Shown here in pieces: positions 17,549 through 26,824 of a stretch of 64,000 nucleotides of DNA. The first letter of the stretch is position 1, and the number at the start of each line of letters is the position of its first letter. Location: positions 1-64,000 of the forward strand of contig JAVBPO010000138.1 in NCBI GenBank assembly GCA_031549565.1. Direction: 5' to 3'. The notes under the pieces were generated by a model. It did no database searches. It was not told the DNA's origin and saw only the letters and a program-made list of their open reading frames with translations. This DNA comes from JAVBSX01 sp031549565 (GTDB lineage Bacteria > Planctomycetota > Planctomycetia > Pirellulales > Thermoguttaceae). A program made the translations under genes and the position numbers.

Positions 17549-19726
17549 TTACTCGACTTTCCGAGCGCGGGAAGCGGCGGCGAGCAGTTTGATCGCGTTG
17601 TCCAATTCGGCGTGAAATTCGTTCCTTTTCTCCTCCTCCTCCTCCTCCTCGGGATTTCCCCGGGAATCGTGGAGCGTCAGCAAATCCTCCCAACAGCGGA
17701 TCGCTTCGGAAATCGAACGAATTTCCCGGTCCGTCTCGCCTTTCAATCGCCAGGCGTGGGCGGCGTACATCCGAAAATGCGGGATCATTTCGTCCATCAG
17801 TTCGTCGTAACGCCCTTCTTCGTGGAGTTGACGGATGAAAAGAAAAATTTTATCCAGCTCGCGAAGAACGGCGTCCGCGTTGCCCATATTGACCAAAAAA
17901 CCAAGACAACGACGCGTTCCTTCAAGAATATGATAATCGACGCAGAGAATCCCGCGCTGCCGGATCAGCTCCAGAATCTTGAGCGACTCGATACTCCACT
18001 GGAGAGCAAGCTGATCGTCGTGGAGCAGATAATAGTTTTTCGAGAGACTGAAAAGCGTATGAACAAGCGGCAACGCAACGAGCCAATCTCCTTCCTCGAA
18101 AAGTTCGTTGCGAATCCGAACGCTTTCCAAATACCCTTCCAGCGACTTTTCGATTTGATCTTTTTCAAGGAAGTAGTCCGAACGAACCAGCAGGGAGTGG
18201 GCAAGCTGTTCCCGTTTATCGAGGTGTCCTTCCTCAAGAAGCTCTCTCCAGAGCGTGATGCTATTTTCAATCGATTCCAAAGCATCCTCGTCCCGCCCGA
18301 GCGAAGAGAGTGAACTGCCGACTTCCCGGTACGCTTGGGCGAGATTGATCCGCAGGCAATCCTTCCCCTGTTTGATGAACGTTATTAATTGTTGGATCGC
18401 TTCAAGTTGAATCTCCACCGCCTCGCGGTCGTGATGGGAATCGAGGAGAGTTTTCGCACGGTTCAAGCGAACGAGACACTGATCAACCCGGACATCGACG
18501 ATTCCCCTTTGTTCGACCGCGCGGTAGTGCCGCATCGCTTCGTCAAACTGGTGCTGTGAATCGTCGTAGCGATCCATATCGTGAAGCAGGCAACCGCAAC
18601 AAGAATGGATGTGCGCGATTCGCAAATCGGTGTAATCGTCCCAACTTTCCAGCGTGTTTTCCGAAAAACAGGACGATAATGTCGCGATCGGGGGAAACAG
18701 TTCCGACTCGGGAATGGCCGAACTTTCGAATTCCGGCTGCGACGGAGACCGCGTGACCTGTTGCGACGAGGTTCGTTCTTTCTCAAACTCGCGGACGGCT
18801 TGTTCGTACACTTTCAGAGCGGCGGCGAACTGCCAACATTCACGGTACATCCGGGCTTTGTCGACGAGCAGGAGCGGCAACCAGCCGAACACGTCTTTCG
18901 GACGTTCCTTCCCCAGGGAGCGGCAGTAGGCGATGGTTTTATCGAAAAGGAGATGCGCTTCGACGAAGTGATGAAAATGCGAGAGTGTTTCCGCTTGAAA
19001 AACGAAACATCGCAGCAGTTCGACGGCCGCGCCGGGTACTCCTTCTTCGTCGAGGGTACGTTGAATCTCCTCGGATTCCCGGAAAGCGCCGATCGCGGCG
19101 TCACAATCGCCGATTTCGCGAAGCAGTCCCCCTTTGGAAATCAATGCCGTCGCGAAAACCGGTCGCCATTCCAGCTCCCCTTCGTCGATCAGTTCGCGCC
19201 AAAGCTCCAAAGCCCGCTCGGCATTGGCAAGGGCCGCGCTGGAGGAAAGTCCTTTCATACGCTGAAAATCGCTCAGATACATCAGCGCTTCGGCCAGATC
19301 CCCCCGGCTTTGCATGCAACCTTCGCCGAGAAGTTTATCCAGGTAAACGATCGCTTTACGGAAATCGGCGCAGACTCGACCGACCGGTTCCGTTTCCGCG
19401 ACTTCCACGGCCCGGTGAACGCAAGCGCGACCGAGCAGCGGGCGGAATTCGAGTTGCCCTTCCCGGATCAGAATGTGACACAATTCGATCAACTCGTCGA
19501 AGCGTCGAACCGCTTCATCGCGGCGCCCGTTTTCGGAAAGCTGTGTCGTCCAATCGACAAGAGCCAAGACAAGATCACTGCGAAGATCCAGCCGCCCGTT
19601 CCGGATTTCCCGGCGAAGCCGCGACACCTCCTCGTCCAGCGATTCCGCGGAATCTCCAAACGAGTCGCTCCACGACGGATTCTCGTCGAAAAGGTCGTCG
19701 TTGTCTTCGCCCAAATAACGACTCAT
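17549..19726 (-). CDS. Large TPR-repeat cytoplasmic protein
   Basis: The 725-residue protein consists almost entirely of helical repeats with TPR spacing: small residues alternate with long amphipathic helices (for example DAIGAFRESEEIQRTL and LESWDDYTDLRIAHIHS). No signal peptide or membrane helix is present. It starts at ATG 19726 after CGAGAG. The C-terminus carries a poly-Glu run (EEEEEEEKR). The repeated phrase REL(I/L)(D/E)EG resembles planctomycete TPR proteins, which act as adaptors; no partner is evident. The gene diverges from rplU. Confidence 0.8.
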   Translation of the reverse strand: MSRYLGEDNDDLFDENPSWSDSFGDSAESLDEEVSRLRREIRNGRLDLRSDLVLALVDWTTQLSENGRRDEAVRRFDELIELCHILIREGQLEFRPLLGRACVHRAVEVAETEPVGRVCADFRKAIVYLDKLLGEGCMQSRGDLAEALMYLSDFQRMKGLSSSAALANAERALELWRELIDEGELEWRPVFATALISKGGLLREIGDCDAAIGAFRESEEIQRTLDEEGVPGAAVELLRCFVFQAETLSHFHHFVEAHLLFDKTIAYCRSLGKERPKDVFGWLPLLLVDKARMYRECWQFAAALKVYEQAVREFEKERTSSQQVTRSPSQPEFESSAIPESELFPPIATLSSCFSENTLESWDDYTDLRIAHIHSCCGCLLHDMDRYDDSQHQFDEAMRHYRAVEQRGIVDVRVDQCLVRLNRAKTLLDSHHDREAVEIQLEAIQQLITFIKQGKDCLRINLAQAYREVGSSLSSLGRDEDALESIENSITLWRELLEEGHLDKREQLAHSLLVRSDYFLEKDQIEKSLEGYLESVRIRNELFEEGDWLVALPLVHTLFSLSKNYYLLHDDQLALQWSIESLKILELIRQRGILCVDYHILEGTRRCLGFLVNMGNADAVLRELDKIFLFIRQLHEEGRYDELMDEMIPHFRMYAAHAWRLKGETDREIRSISEAIRCWEDLLTLHDSRGNPEEEEEEEKRNEFHAELDNAIKLLAAASRARKVE

Positions 19727-19865
19727 GGATTCTCTCGGAAAAGAACTTCTCCCCTTACGGTCCCCCGGCGGGACATGCGTTGATTATAGCATACCAAGGC
19801 CTCCAACAATTCACGGTAACACAATCCGCGAGCCCTGTCAATCGATGTTCGGTTCTTTTAGCCCC

Positions 19866-19893
19866 TTGCGGAAGTTGGAATTTCGACTAAAAT
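19866..19893 (+). promoter_or_regulatory. Candidate rplU promoter
   Basis: A TTGCGG (19866-19871) and a TAAAAT (19888-19893) stand 16 bases apart, about 70 bases ahead of the rplU start and in the divergent region between rplU and the TPR gene. The -35 match is only moderate. Confidence 0.35.
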
Positions 19894-19961
19894 CCGTGGT
19901 TTAGTGTGGGGGTGAAGCTCCCGAGTGTATCCGCTTTTTTGAATGTAGGCGAAAACAAACG

Positions 19962-20279
19962 ATGTACGCAATTATTGAAGATGGTGGTCGGCAGTTCAAG
20001 GTCGAAGTCGGCAAAGAATTGATGATCGATTATCGTGGTGAAATCGAACCGGGCACGAAAATCGAGTTCGAAAAAGTTCTCGCCGTCAGCTCCGACGATT
20101 CCGTGAAAATCGGTTGCCCGACCGTTGCCGGCGCGAAAGTCGTCGCCGAAGTCGTCAAAGAAGCCAAGGGGCCGAAATTGACCATCTGTAAGTTCCGTCG
20201 TCGTAAAAATTCGAAGCGGAAAACCGGACATCGTCAAGTCCACACGCTCGTGAAGATCAGCGATATTGCCCTTGGGTAA
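19962..20279 (+). CDS. rplU: 50S ribosomal protein L21
   Basis: This 105-residue protein has the normal length of L21 and its hallmarks: MYAIIEDGGRQFKVEVG at the start, then TVAGAKVVAEV and the basic RRRKNSKRKTGHRQ segment that binds 23S rRNA. In most bacteria rpmA (L27) follows directly; here the next gene is a Ser/Thr kinase, 72 bases downstream, and no rpmA is in the window. A TGCCCTTGGGTA direct repeat covers the stop codon. Confidence 0.95.
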   Translation: MYAIIEDGGRQFKVEVGKELMIDYRGEIEPGTKIEFEKVLAVSSDDSVKIGCPTVAGAKVVAEVVKEAKGPKLTICKFRRRKNSKRKTGHRQVHTLVKISDIALG

Positions 20280-20351
20280 AAGTGCCCTTGGGTAGGCGCT
20301 CTCGGAAATGTCGATTTTCCGGCCCGGGAGTGGGGGGACGTTTGATTTCGA

Positions 20352-23300
20352 ATGTCTCACGAACACAAAACCAATCGAGTCGAAGACCCAAACGCCCCGA
20401 AACAAGGGACGCGATCTTCAGGTCCGTCTCGATTGGACCCTTTCTTAGGCGATCCCGTTTCACACCATTCTTCACACGCTTCCGTTTTTGAAGACGCAAA
20501 GACGGTCGTCTCCGATCAACCGCCGCTGGGCGTCGTTCCTCCGCTGAAGGAAACGGAAGAGGTCGTCGGAAAAAAAACGCTCAGGGCTCAAGATTTGCTC
20601 GGCCCTCCGTCCGGAATCCATCTTGCCGCCGGAGCAATGCTGGGACATTTCACGATCACGAAGTACATCGGCGGTGGTGGAATGGGACGTGTTTATCTCG
20701 GAATCGACCAGTCGCTGGACCGGAAAGTCGCCTTGAAAGTCCTACAAAGACAGCGAGCCCAAGATCAATTTTCCGTCGCCCGATTCATGAACGAAGCCCG
20801 CTCGGCGGCCCGGCTTAATCACGAGCACATTGCCCAGGTTTATTTTGCCGGGCAGCAAGACGAAATTCCGTTTATCGCGTTCGAGTTCGTCGAAGGGACG
20901 AATATCCGAACAATCGTCGAGAATCAAGGGGTCTTTCCGCTTCCGCAGGCGATCACGTACCTGATCCAAATCACGCACGCTTTGGATCACGCCGCGTTTC
21001 ACGGCGTGATTCATCGGGACGTGAAGCCGTCGAACATTCTCATCACGAAAGAGGGACGCGCGAAGTTGATCGACATGGGACTTGCCCGGCTTTTAAAGCC
21101 GACCGATCCCGGCGACGATCTGACGGCCAGCGGCGTGACCCTGGGAACATTCGATTATATTTCTCCCGAACAGGCCCGGGATCCGAGGAACGCGGATATT
21201 CGCTCCGATATTTATTCGCTCGGCTGCACGTTTTTCTTCATGCTCGCCGGCCGGCCGCCGTTTAACGAAGGGACCGTTCTTCAAAAATTACTCCAGCACC
21301 AAGGGGACGAGCCGCCGGACATCCGCAATTTTATTCCGGACGCTCCGCCGGAGATTTCGCATATCCTGGAGCGAATGATGGCCAAGGACCCGCGGCAGCG
21401 ATACCAAACGCCGGCGGCGCTTTTGGCGGAACTGACCGGTATTGCCGGAAAACTCGGCATGCGCCCTTCCGGACCGGGCAACGCCGTTTGGACGATGCGT
21501 CCCGCCTCGAAACACGCGTCGCTACTTTCCCATCTCCCTTGGATGTCCGGTGTCGTGGTTTTTATCGCCTCGTTAATCTTTCTCGATTGGTTTTGGCAAA
21601 AAGCGGAAATGCAGCCGCCGCCCATTACGCCGACTCAAGTGGTGCAAGAGCCTTCCACTTTACCGAAAATGACAAGTCAGACGGATCCAAACGGCAAGCA
21701 GAGTTCTCCCACCGCTCCGGGCACGCCTCCGAAAGGTGGAGCGGGTCGAGGAAGCTTCGTCCTCCGCTTTTGGGACGGCGGTGATCCCGGGCGTCCGGTT
21801 GGCAATGCCGTCGCTCCCTCTCCAGGTGAAAAGACGGCATCCAATCGCAGGAGCATTTCCGTGTCGGGCGAATCTCGAGCCGCCCTCGGCGTAGGGGTGC
21901 TCCGTGAATCATTTGCTTTACGACCCGTTTCGCTGACAACGCCGATCTCCGCCTCACTTTCCGCGACGAAATCGCCGACCGTCGCCGGTTCGTCGAACCT
22001 GAACGCGATGCCGGGTTCGGCTCTGCTCGTCGTCGATCCGACGAAGGTTCGACCGGAAGAGGGGATCTTTTCGAATCTTGGTGCGGCAATTGCTTCAGCC
22101 GGGAAAAACGCGACGATCGAATTGCGTTTCAACGGAGCCGCGAACGTCAAAGTCGAACCGATGTCGCTCGTCGGGAAGCAGTTGACCATTCAAGCGGGGA
22201 AAGGGTTTGCTCCGATCCTCCATTTCATGCCGCAGGATTCCTCCGTTGTCAAAGAAGATGGGCGTATTTATCTATTCCTGCTCAGCGGAGGAAGTCTCCG
22301 ATTTCACAAGATCGGGTTTGAGATGGATATTTCTCCCTATATTTACGCGGAAAAATGGTCGATGTTCGAACTCCTCGGGCCGGGACAGCTTTCCCTTACC
22401 GACTGTACGATTACGATCCGCAACACGAAACCGGGCTCCCAGGACGCTTTTCACGAAGGGGCTTCCGTTTTCAGGATCGCGCAATCGGTCAATGCGGAAT
22501 CGAATCCGAGTTTATCGGCTGCGGCGTTGAGTTCCGCCCGTCCGTCGACAACGGTTGCCCGTTCGGAAAACGCTGAGACTCGACCGCACGAACCTGTGGA
22601 ACTCCTCGGGCGGGAAAGCCTCGTTCCTTCCCACACGCTCCTACCGGATCGTGCGTCGGACAGGACTTCCGATTCGCCCCCAATGAGTGGGCCTGCAACG
22701 GGGAGTATTGCCGGAATGGTTGAGAAAGAACCGGGAATCGCGGAGAAAAGCGATCCGTTGTCCAGCCGTATTACGTTGAACAACTGCATCGTTCGGGGAG
22801 AAACGACGGTGCTGTACGTGGAAGCGAACCGCGAGGTCCGATTGGACGCGAACAACGCGTTTTTCGCAACCGATCTCCCGTTCGTTCACCTCCGGGATCT
22901 GCCCGGACTGAGTCGGGAAAACGAACGCAAAGCGACGCTCTCCATGCAGCATGTTACGATTTTCTGCAAATCGAAACTGAACCGATTCGTGAAAAAGGAA
23001 AATTCCTTGCCGCTGCCCGTGAAATGGATCCTGAAATACTCCGCAATTCGGATGAACAACACGCCGATCAACGAATTCTTCGGCTTTCTCCGGCCCGAGG
23101 AAATCGCGTCCTACTCGGAATGGGACGGCGAGTATGATTTCTTCCAAGACGTTTCTTCGTTCGCGGAAATCAAAGCGAGTGCGTCCGTGACCCATCCGCC
23201 GAAGATTTCGCTGGACGAATGGAAAAACTTGTGGTCGATTCCGCCGACGATTAACGTCGACATATTCCAACTTCCGCTTCCGGAAAACCGAACGGTCAAT

Positions 23301-23453
23301 CGGCTTGGCCCCACCGATTTTCTTTTATCGCAGCGCAGCGTCAATCCCGCGTTCCAAAAAATCCCGAAATCCGACGCCGATCCGCAAACAAAAATCGACG
23401 CCGGACAAATTCTCGATTCCCTGCCGAGATTGCAAAGTACTTCGACGCCTTAG
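20352..23453 (+). CDS. Membrane-anchored Ser/Thr protein kinase with beta-helix-like sensor domain
   Basis: This 1033-residue protein has an N-terminal extension of about 95 residues, then a Hanks-type kinase (98-365). It shows the glycine loop GGGGMGRVYLG, VALK Lys129, HRDVKPSN with Asp223, DMG in place of DFG at 241-243, and SPEQA in the APE position. One membrane helix lies at about 397-415. A long Ser/Thr/Pro-rich linker leads to an extracytoplasmic domain with short repeated strands (LTIQAGKGF, FELLGPGQLSLTDCTITI) typical of right-handed beta-helices. The role is signal sensing at the membrane with cytoplasmic phosphorylation. Its stop overlaps the stop of the convergent BlaR1-like gene by 4 bases. 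Confidence 0.9.
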   Translation: MSHEHKTNRVEDPNAPKQGTRSSGPSRLDPFLGDPVSHHSSHASVFEDAKTVVSDQPPLGVVPPLKETEEVVGKKTLRAQDLLGPPSGIHLAAGAMLGHFTITKYIGGGGMGRVYLGIDQSLDRKVALKVLQRQRAQDQFSVARFMNEARSAARLNHEHIAQVYFAGQQDEIPFIAFEFVEGTNIRTIVENQGVFPLPQAITYLIQITHALDHAAFHGVIHRDVKPSNILITKEGRAKLIDMGLARLLKPTDPGDDLTASGVTLGTFDYISPEQARDPRNADIRSDIYSLGCTFFFMLAGRPPFNEGTVLQKLLQHQGDEPPDIRNFIPDAPPEISHILERMMAKDPRQRYQTPAALLAELTGIAGKLGMRPSGPGNAVWTMRPASKHASLLSHLPWMSGVVVFIASLIFLDWFWQKAEMQPPPITPTQVVQEPSTLPKMTSQTDPNGKQSSPTAPGTPPKGGAGRGSFVLRFWDGGDPGRPVGNAVAPSPGEKTASNRRSISVSGESRAALGVGVLRESFALRPVSLTTPISASLSATKSPTVAGSSNLNAMPGSALLVVDPTKVRPEEGIFSNLGAAIASAGKNATIELRFNGAANVKVEPMSLVGKQLTIQAGKGFAPILHFMPQDSSVVKEDGRIYLFLLSGGSLRFHKIGFEMDISPYIYAEKWSMFELLGPGQLSLTDCTITIRNTKPGSQDAFHEGASVFRIAQSVNAESNPSLSAAALSSARPSTTVARSENAETRPHEPVELLGRESLVPSHTLLPDRASDRTSDSPPMSGPATGSIAGMVEKEPGIAEKSDPLSSRITLNNCIVRGETTVLYVEANREVRLDANNAFFATDLPFVHLRDLPGLSRENERKATLSMQHVTIFCKSKLNRFVKKENSLPLPVKWILKYSAIRMNNTPINEFFGFLRPEEIASYSEWDGEYDFFQDVSSFAEIKASASVTHPPKISLDEWKNLWSIPPTINVDIFQLPLPENRTVNRLGPTDFLLSQRSVNPAFQKIPKSDADPQTKIDAGQILDSLPRLQSTSTP

Positions 23454-26257
23454 CGCGACACCGCGGGGCTTTTGAGCGTGAACAGGCGACCGGCCGCCAA
23501 TCCCGCTTCCGCGTTCGCAAGTTGCCCATCCATGGTGTTGATGTAGACTCCTTGGACTCTCCCCGCATGTCCCGCTTCGACGCGGACATGCTGCCGGTCG
23601 CTGGTGATGACTCCGCGGATGCCGAGCGATTGGCCCGGCGACACTCTTGTGTAGGACGGTTCCGTCTCCGAATTCTTCAGGCTGATTCGTACTAAAATCG
23701 GCTTCTCCGAATCCCAGGTCAGCGTTTTCGTCTGTCCGTTTTTGAGCGTGAATTCCTGTCGATCCCATTGCGGCTCCTCGCGATCGACTTTGGAAAAACT
23801 CTCCTGCGAAACGGATTCCACGATGTAATCGATTTCCAAATTGTTCAGCTCACGCAGTTGATCCAGTAGCGATCGAATATCCTGATGAACGCCCGACGAC
23901 TGCTCGACACGAAGAAGATTATTCTGCATGTCGATGTTGATGTCCTTTTCGTTGGCATCTGTTACTGTAACGATTAGTCCGGCCAAAGACTCAAACGACA
24001 TTCCCGCACTCGTCAGGTCGGAAACATTATAAGTAACGAGAAATCGGGGGTGCGAATCCTCCGGCTTCGGGATCGGCGCGCCGAGCATGAAGGATTCCTC
24101 CTCCTGCTCCCAAATCGGAGAAGCGTAAAACGTCCGCGTCAGTTGGCCCTGTTCGCCGAGGTCGACGGTGAATTTGATCGTATCGTTTCCTTCCGTCCGC
24201 CCGACGATCCCCGTGACGCCGATTCGACCTCCTTCCGGTACGTTAAACTGGATCGGGCGGTTCATCGCGACGTGATATTCGTCCACCGGCCGACCGGAAA
24301 CCGGCGTCAACTGGACGAACGTCTCACCTTTCCAAGGGAAATCGACGGTCCACGAAAGGCCGTTGAACACGGTGAACGTCCGGCTACGCATCGTTTCATC
24401 GATCGGGCCGCTTTCGGCCAAAACGTCGATCTTGAACTGAAGTTGCAGATCGTTGTAACGCCGCAGCCCGCGCAGCAGCTTGGCGATCTCCTCGTGTGCC
24501 GGATCCGTTTGACGAATCACGAGACACATATTCGGGTAATACGGAATCGTTTCCGGCCCGTTCTCTTTCCAAGATTCCGGCTGCACCATCGTCTGAATGT
24601 AATCGATGAGCGGCTGAAAATCCGACGTTTTATCACCGTCGTTTGTTTTTCCGACGAGGTCGCCGACGTAGTACTGGACGGTTCTTATCACGTTCGGCCG
24701 GCCCGGCCCGAACAGGACGACCCCGTTTTCAATGCGATAACCGAGTTGAAGTTGTTTGCCGACGTAATCCAACACGTCTTTGAACGGCATCCGGACGGGC
24801 AGATGCAGCATCACCGGCGTTTCCGCCGTGACGCCGAACTTTTCCCATGTACGGACATCCGCGACGATCTTGATGCCCGAGTCTTTTTGAATCCTGGAGA
24901 GCGCTTCACCGAGCGGGAGCGGCTCCTTGGCGTCATACTGAAACGTCTCGTGGAGCCGGTCCAAAATGAGAGGCGTGGTATCGGCGGCCGGAATCTCCGT
25001 CGCCCTCGACGGCATGGAAACCGGTTCCACTTTCGTTTCGGCACGGAGCGGGACGGAAAGCGGTTGCAGCGTGATCGTCGAAACGAATAACGCGACAAGT
25101 GCGAGCGCACCGAAAATCAGTCCGCGAAATCGGGCAGAAGTCGGTTTCCAACGAATGGTTTGATCGAGCAACATAGTCATGCGTTCCTTCATAGCCCGGG
25201 AGGCCCGGGGGCCGGCTGGAGCTTCCGCTCCGTGAAGTAATCCGCGAGATGGTCGCTGCGCTCCCGATCTCGCTAACATTTTTCCGAGTAATTTTCCAAA
25301 TAATTGCATAAGTTTATTGGGGGTGGGAGGGGTGAGAGGATTTCGTCCTTGAAATTCAAGTATGCCGAGTACCATGCCCAGCGAGTCGGCGAAGCGGCGT
25401 CGCGTCGTGGTTCGGCCCGCCCAGAGGAGAAGCTGTTCGGCGTAATCGTAACGGTTCGTCTGCTCCACGGCCCGGAGATCGGCCAGGATTTCTTGATCGC
25501 GACGCACGGTTTTGCGCAACCACCAAAAGAGCGGATGGAAAAACAGCCCCAGCATCACCAACCGCTCCAGCGCAAGGCCGGACAGGTCTCCGTTTTCGTA
25601 ATGAGCCGATTCGTGCGCGATCGCGGCTCGGATTTCGTGCGTATTTTCCGTAACAGGCAACACGATCGTCGGTCGAAAAAATCCGACGATGATCGGGGAA
25701 ACCAATTCCGGATGCATCCGAACGCGAACGCGGCAGTTCGATTCCCGAACGAGGGAAATGAGCGTATCGGGAACGGGAATCGAACGTCGCAGAAACAATG
25801 CCGTGCGTAGCAACCCGAGACACAGCCAAGCCGCGAGAATTCCGGAGCCGCAAAATTGCGCGTAAAACAACGTATCGAAAATCGAAAGCGGCTCTCGTTT
25901 CACCATTGCGATCCTCTCGGGAGTTTCGGAAAGCGAAATCATCAACGGAATCGTGGGCATTTCATTCTCAGCGAGCCTCCCGAGCGTTTCCTTGTCCGGA
26001 AAGCTCGTGATTCCGGTACGGATCGGTTTCGTCTCTTGCGGTTGGGATGGGTTTGCTTCATAAATCGGGCTCAAAGACACCATTTTCGGGCGACCGGGCA
26101 AGAGTAAAACCAACGGCAAAAACGCGAGCAGGAAAAACGCTCCGCGAATCCACGCAACCCGTTTGGCCGGTTGCCGTTGCCGTAAAATTCCGAGTCCGAC
26201 GACCACGAGGAATAACGTCGCGACAAGCCAATAGTCCAATAGAAAAACGGCGTTCAT
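23450..26257 (-). CDS. BlaR1/MecR1-like M56 metallopeptidase with C-terminal secretin-N-like domain
   Basis: This 935-residue protein starts at ATG 26257, overlapping the stop of the BlaI-like gene (ATGA). Membrane helices (MNAVFLLDYWLVATLFLVVV, then two or three more) surround an M56 metalloprotease domain with HESAH as zinc-binding HExxH and a downstream DQEILAD that supplies the third ligand. After a last helix (LIFGALALVALFVSTI) comes an exported region. It contains an STN/secretin-N-like domain (EALSRIQKDSGIKIVADV, VLDYVGKQLQLGYRIENG) and a further beta-rich part. In BlaR1 the outer domain is a beta-lactam sensor; here it is not. A repeat-derived in-frame insert, GAEAPAGPRASRA, lies near residue 350. 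Confidence 0.85.
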   Translation of the reverse strand: MNAVFLLDYWLVATLFLVVVGLGILRQRQPAKRVAWIRGAFFLLAFLPLVLLLPGRPKMVSLSPIYEANPSQPQETKPIRTGITSFPDKETLGRLAENEMPTIPLMISLSETPERIAMVKREPLSIFDTLFYAQFCGSGILAAWLCLGLLRTALFLRRSIPVPDTLISLVRESNCRVRVRMHPELVSPIIVGFFRPTIVLPVTENTHEIRAAIAHESAHYENGDLSGLALERLVMLGLFFHPLFWWLRKTVRRDQEILADLRAVEQTNRYDYAEQLLLWAGRTTTRRRFADSLGMVLGILEFQGRNPLTPPTPNKLMQLFGKLLGKMLARSGAQRPSRGLLHGAEAPAGPRASRAMKERMTMLLDQTIRWKPTSARFRGLIFGALALVALFVSTITLQPLSVPLRAETKVEPVSMPSRATEIPAADTTPLILDRLHETFQYDAKEPLPLGEALSRIQKDSGIKIVADVRTWEKFGVTAETPVMLHLPVRMPFKDVLDYVGKQLQLGYRIENGVVLFGPGRPNVIRTVQYYVGDLVGKTNDGDKTSDFQPLIDYIQTMVQPESWKENGPETIPYYPNMCLVIRQTDPAHEEIAKLLRGLRRYNDLQLQFKIDVLAESGPIDETMRSRTFTVFNGLSWTVDFPWKGETFVQLTPVSGRPVDEYHVAMNRPIQFNVPEGGRIGVTGIVGRTEGNDTIKFTVDLGEQGQLTRTFYASPIWEQEEESFMLGAPIPKPEDSHPRFLVTYNVSDLTSAGMSFESLAGLIVTVTDANEKDINIDMQNNLLRVEQSSGVHQDIRSLLDQLRELNNLEIDYIVESVSQESFSKVDREEPQWDRQEFTLKNGQTKTLTWDSEKPILVRISLKNSETEPSYTRVSPGQSLGIRGVITSDRQHVRVEAGHAGRVQGVYINTMDGQLANAEAGLAAGRLFTLKSPAVSR
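25191..25276. repeat. REP-like GC-rich repeat inside the M56 gene
   Basis: CCCGGGAGGCCCGGGGG (25196-25212) is a near-palindrome, followed by TCCGCGAGATGG and its partial complement CGATCTCGCTAAC. It is translated in frame between the protease domain and the last membrane helix. Confidence 0.45.
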
Positions 26258-26670
26258 GTCCGGCCTCCTTTCCGTGCGGAATTGGTGGGTTCGGTTTTTC
26301 CCCGGATCGCGCGGAGCGACGCCTGGAGTTCGTCGATTTCCTCCGGCGAAAGACTTCCCGCATCGATTCCATGCAACAGAAATTCGCCGGAAGCGCCGTC
26401 GAAGACTCGTGAAACGAAATTCCGGATCATCGAGCGAAGGGTTTTGCGACGTTCCTGCAACGGATGATACAAGTACGCCTTTCCGGAGACTTCGTGCCCG
26501 ACGAGCCCCTTCTTTTCCATAACCTGAAAAACGCTCAAAACCGTCGTGTAAGCGAGGTCGGGATCGTCTTTGCGCAACAGGTCCCAAACTTCGCGAACGG
26601 TCGTTTTCTTCCGTTGCCAAAGGAGTTTCAAAATCTCGAATTCCCGGTCCGTCGGCGTGATCGTCGGCAT
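26254..26670 (-). CDS. BlaI/MecI-family transcriptional repressor
   Basis: This 138-residue winged-helix protein has the family pattern: TDREFEILKLLWQ, TTVREVWDLL, AYTTVLSVFQVMEKKGLV (recognition helix and wing) and a dimerisation tail. In the characterised systems it binds palindromes ahead of its own operon and is cleaved after activation of the BlaR1-type protease, encoded here by the overlapping next gene. Autoregulation is strongly suggested by two inverted repeats over and next to its promoter (26708-26764). The regulated genes outside the pair are unknown. Confidence 0.92.
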   Translation of the reverse strand: MPTITPTDREFEILKLLWQRKKTTVREVWDLLRKDDPDLAYTTVLSVFQVMEKKGLVGHEVSGKAYLYHPLQERRKTLRSMIRNFVSRVFDGASGEFLLHGIDAGSLSPEEIDELQASLRAIRGKTEPTNSARKGGRT

Positions 26671-26707
26671 TTTTGCTTTCCTCTTCGTCGTCTTGCGGTT
26701 GAAATGA

Positions 26708-26764
26708 TACTGATCGCTCAGTAGTTACGGACGTCATCATACTGATTCGTCCGTAGCAAGTCAA
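26708..26764 (-). promoter_or_regulatory. Promoter and two palindromic operators of the BlaI-like gene
   Basis: On the minus strand a TTGACT -35 (26759-26764) and a TATGAT -10 (26736-26741) are exactly 17 bases apart. One inverted repeat, TACGGAC/GTCCGTA (26726-26755), spans the spacer and -10. A second, TACTGA-tcgc-TCAGTA (26708-26723), follows the start point. This is the layout of a self-repressed BlaI promoter, although the operator sequences differ from the TACA/TGTA type. Confidence 0.6.
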
Positions 26765-26824
26765 GAGGAAAAAATTTCGCCGTTTGACACTCCGCAAGCA
26801 GCGCTTGCGGCTCTTTGAGGGACA

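Noticed and set aside
20267..20294. Direct repeat of TGCCCTTGGGTA over the rplU stop
   Set aside because: Two copies only, 16 bases apart; probably a small duplication without function.
26258..26797. N-terminal extension of the BlaR1-like frame
   Set aside because: It is another frame of the BlaI-like gene; the ATGA overlap at 26254-26257 gives the real start.
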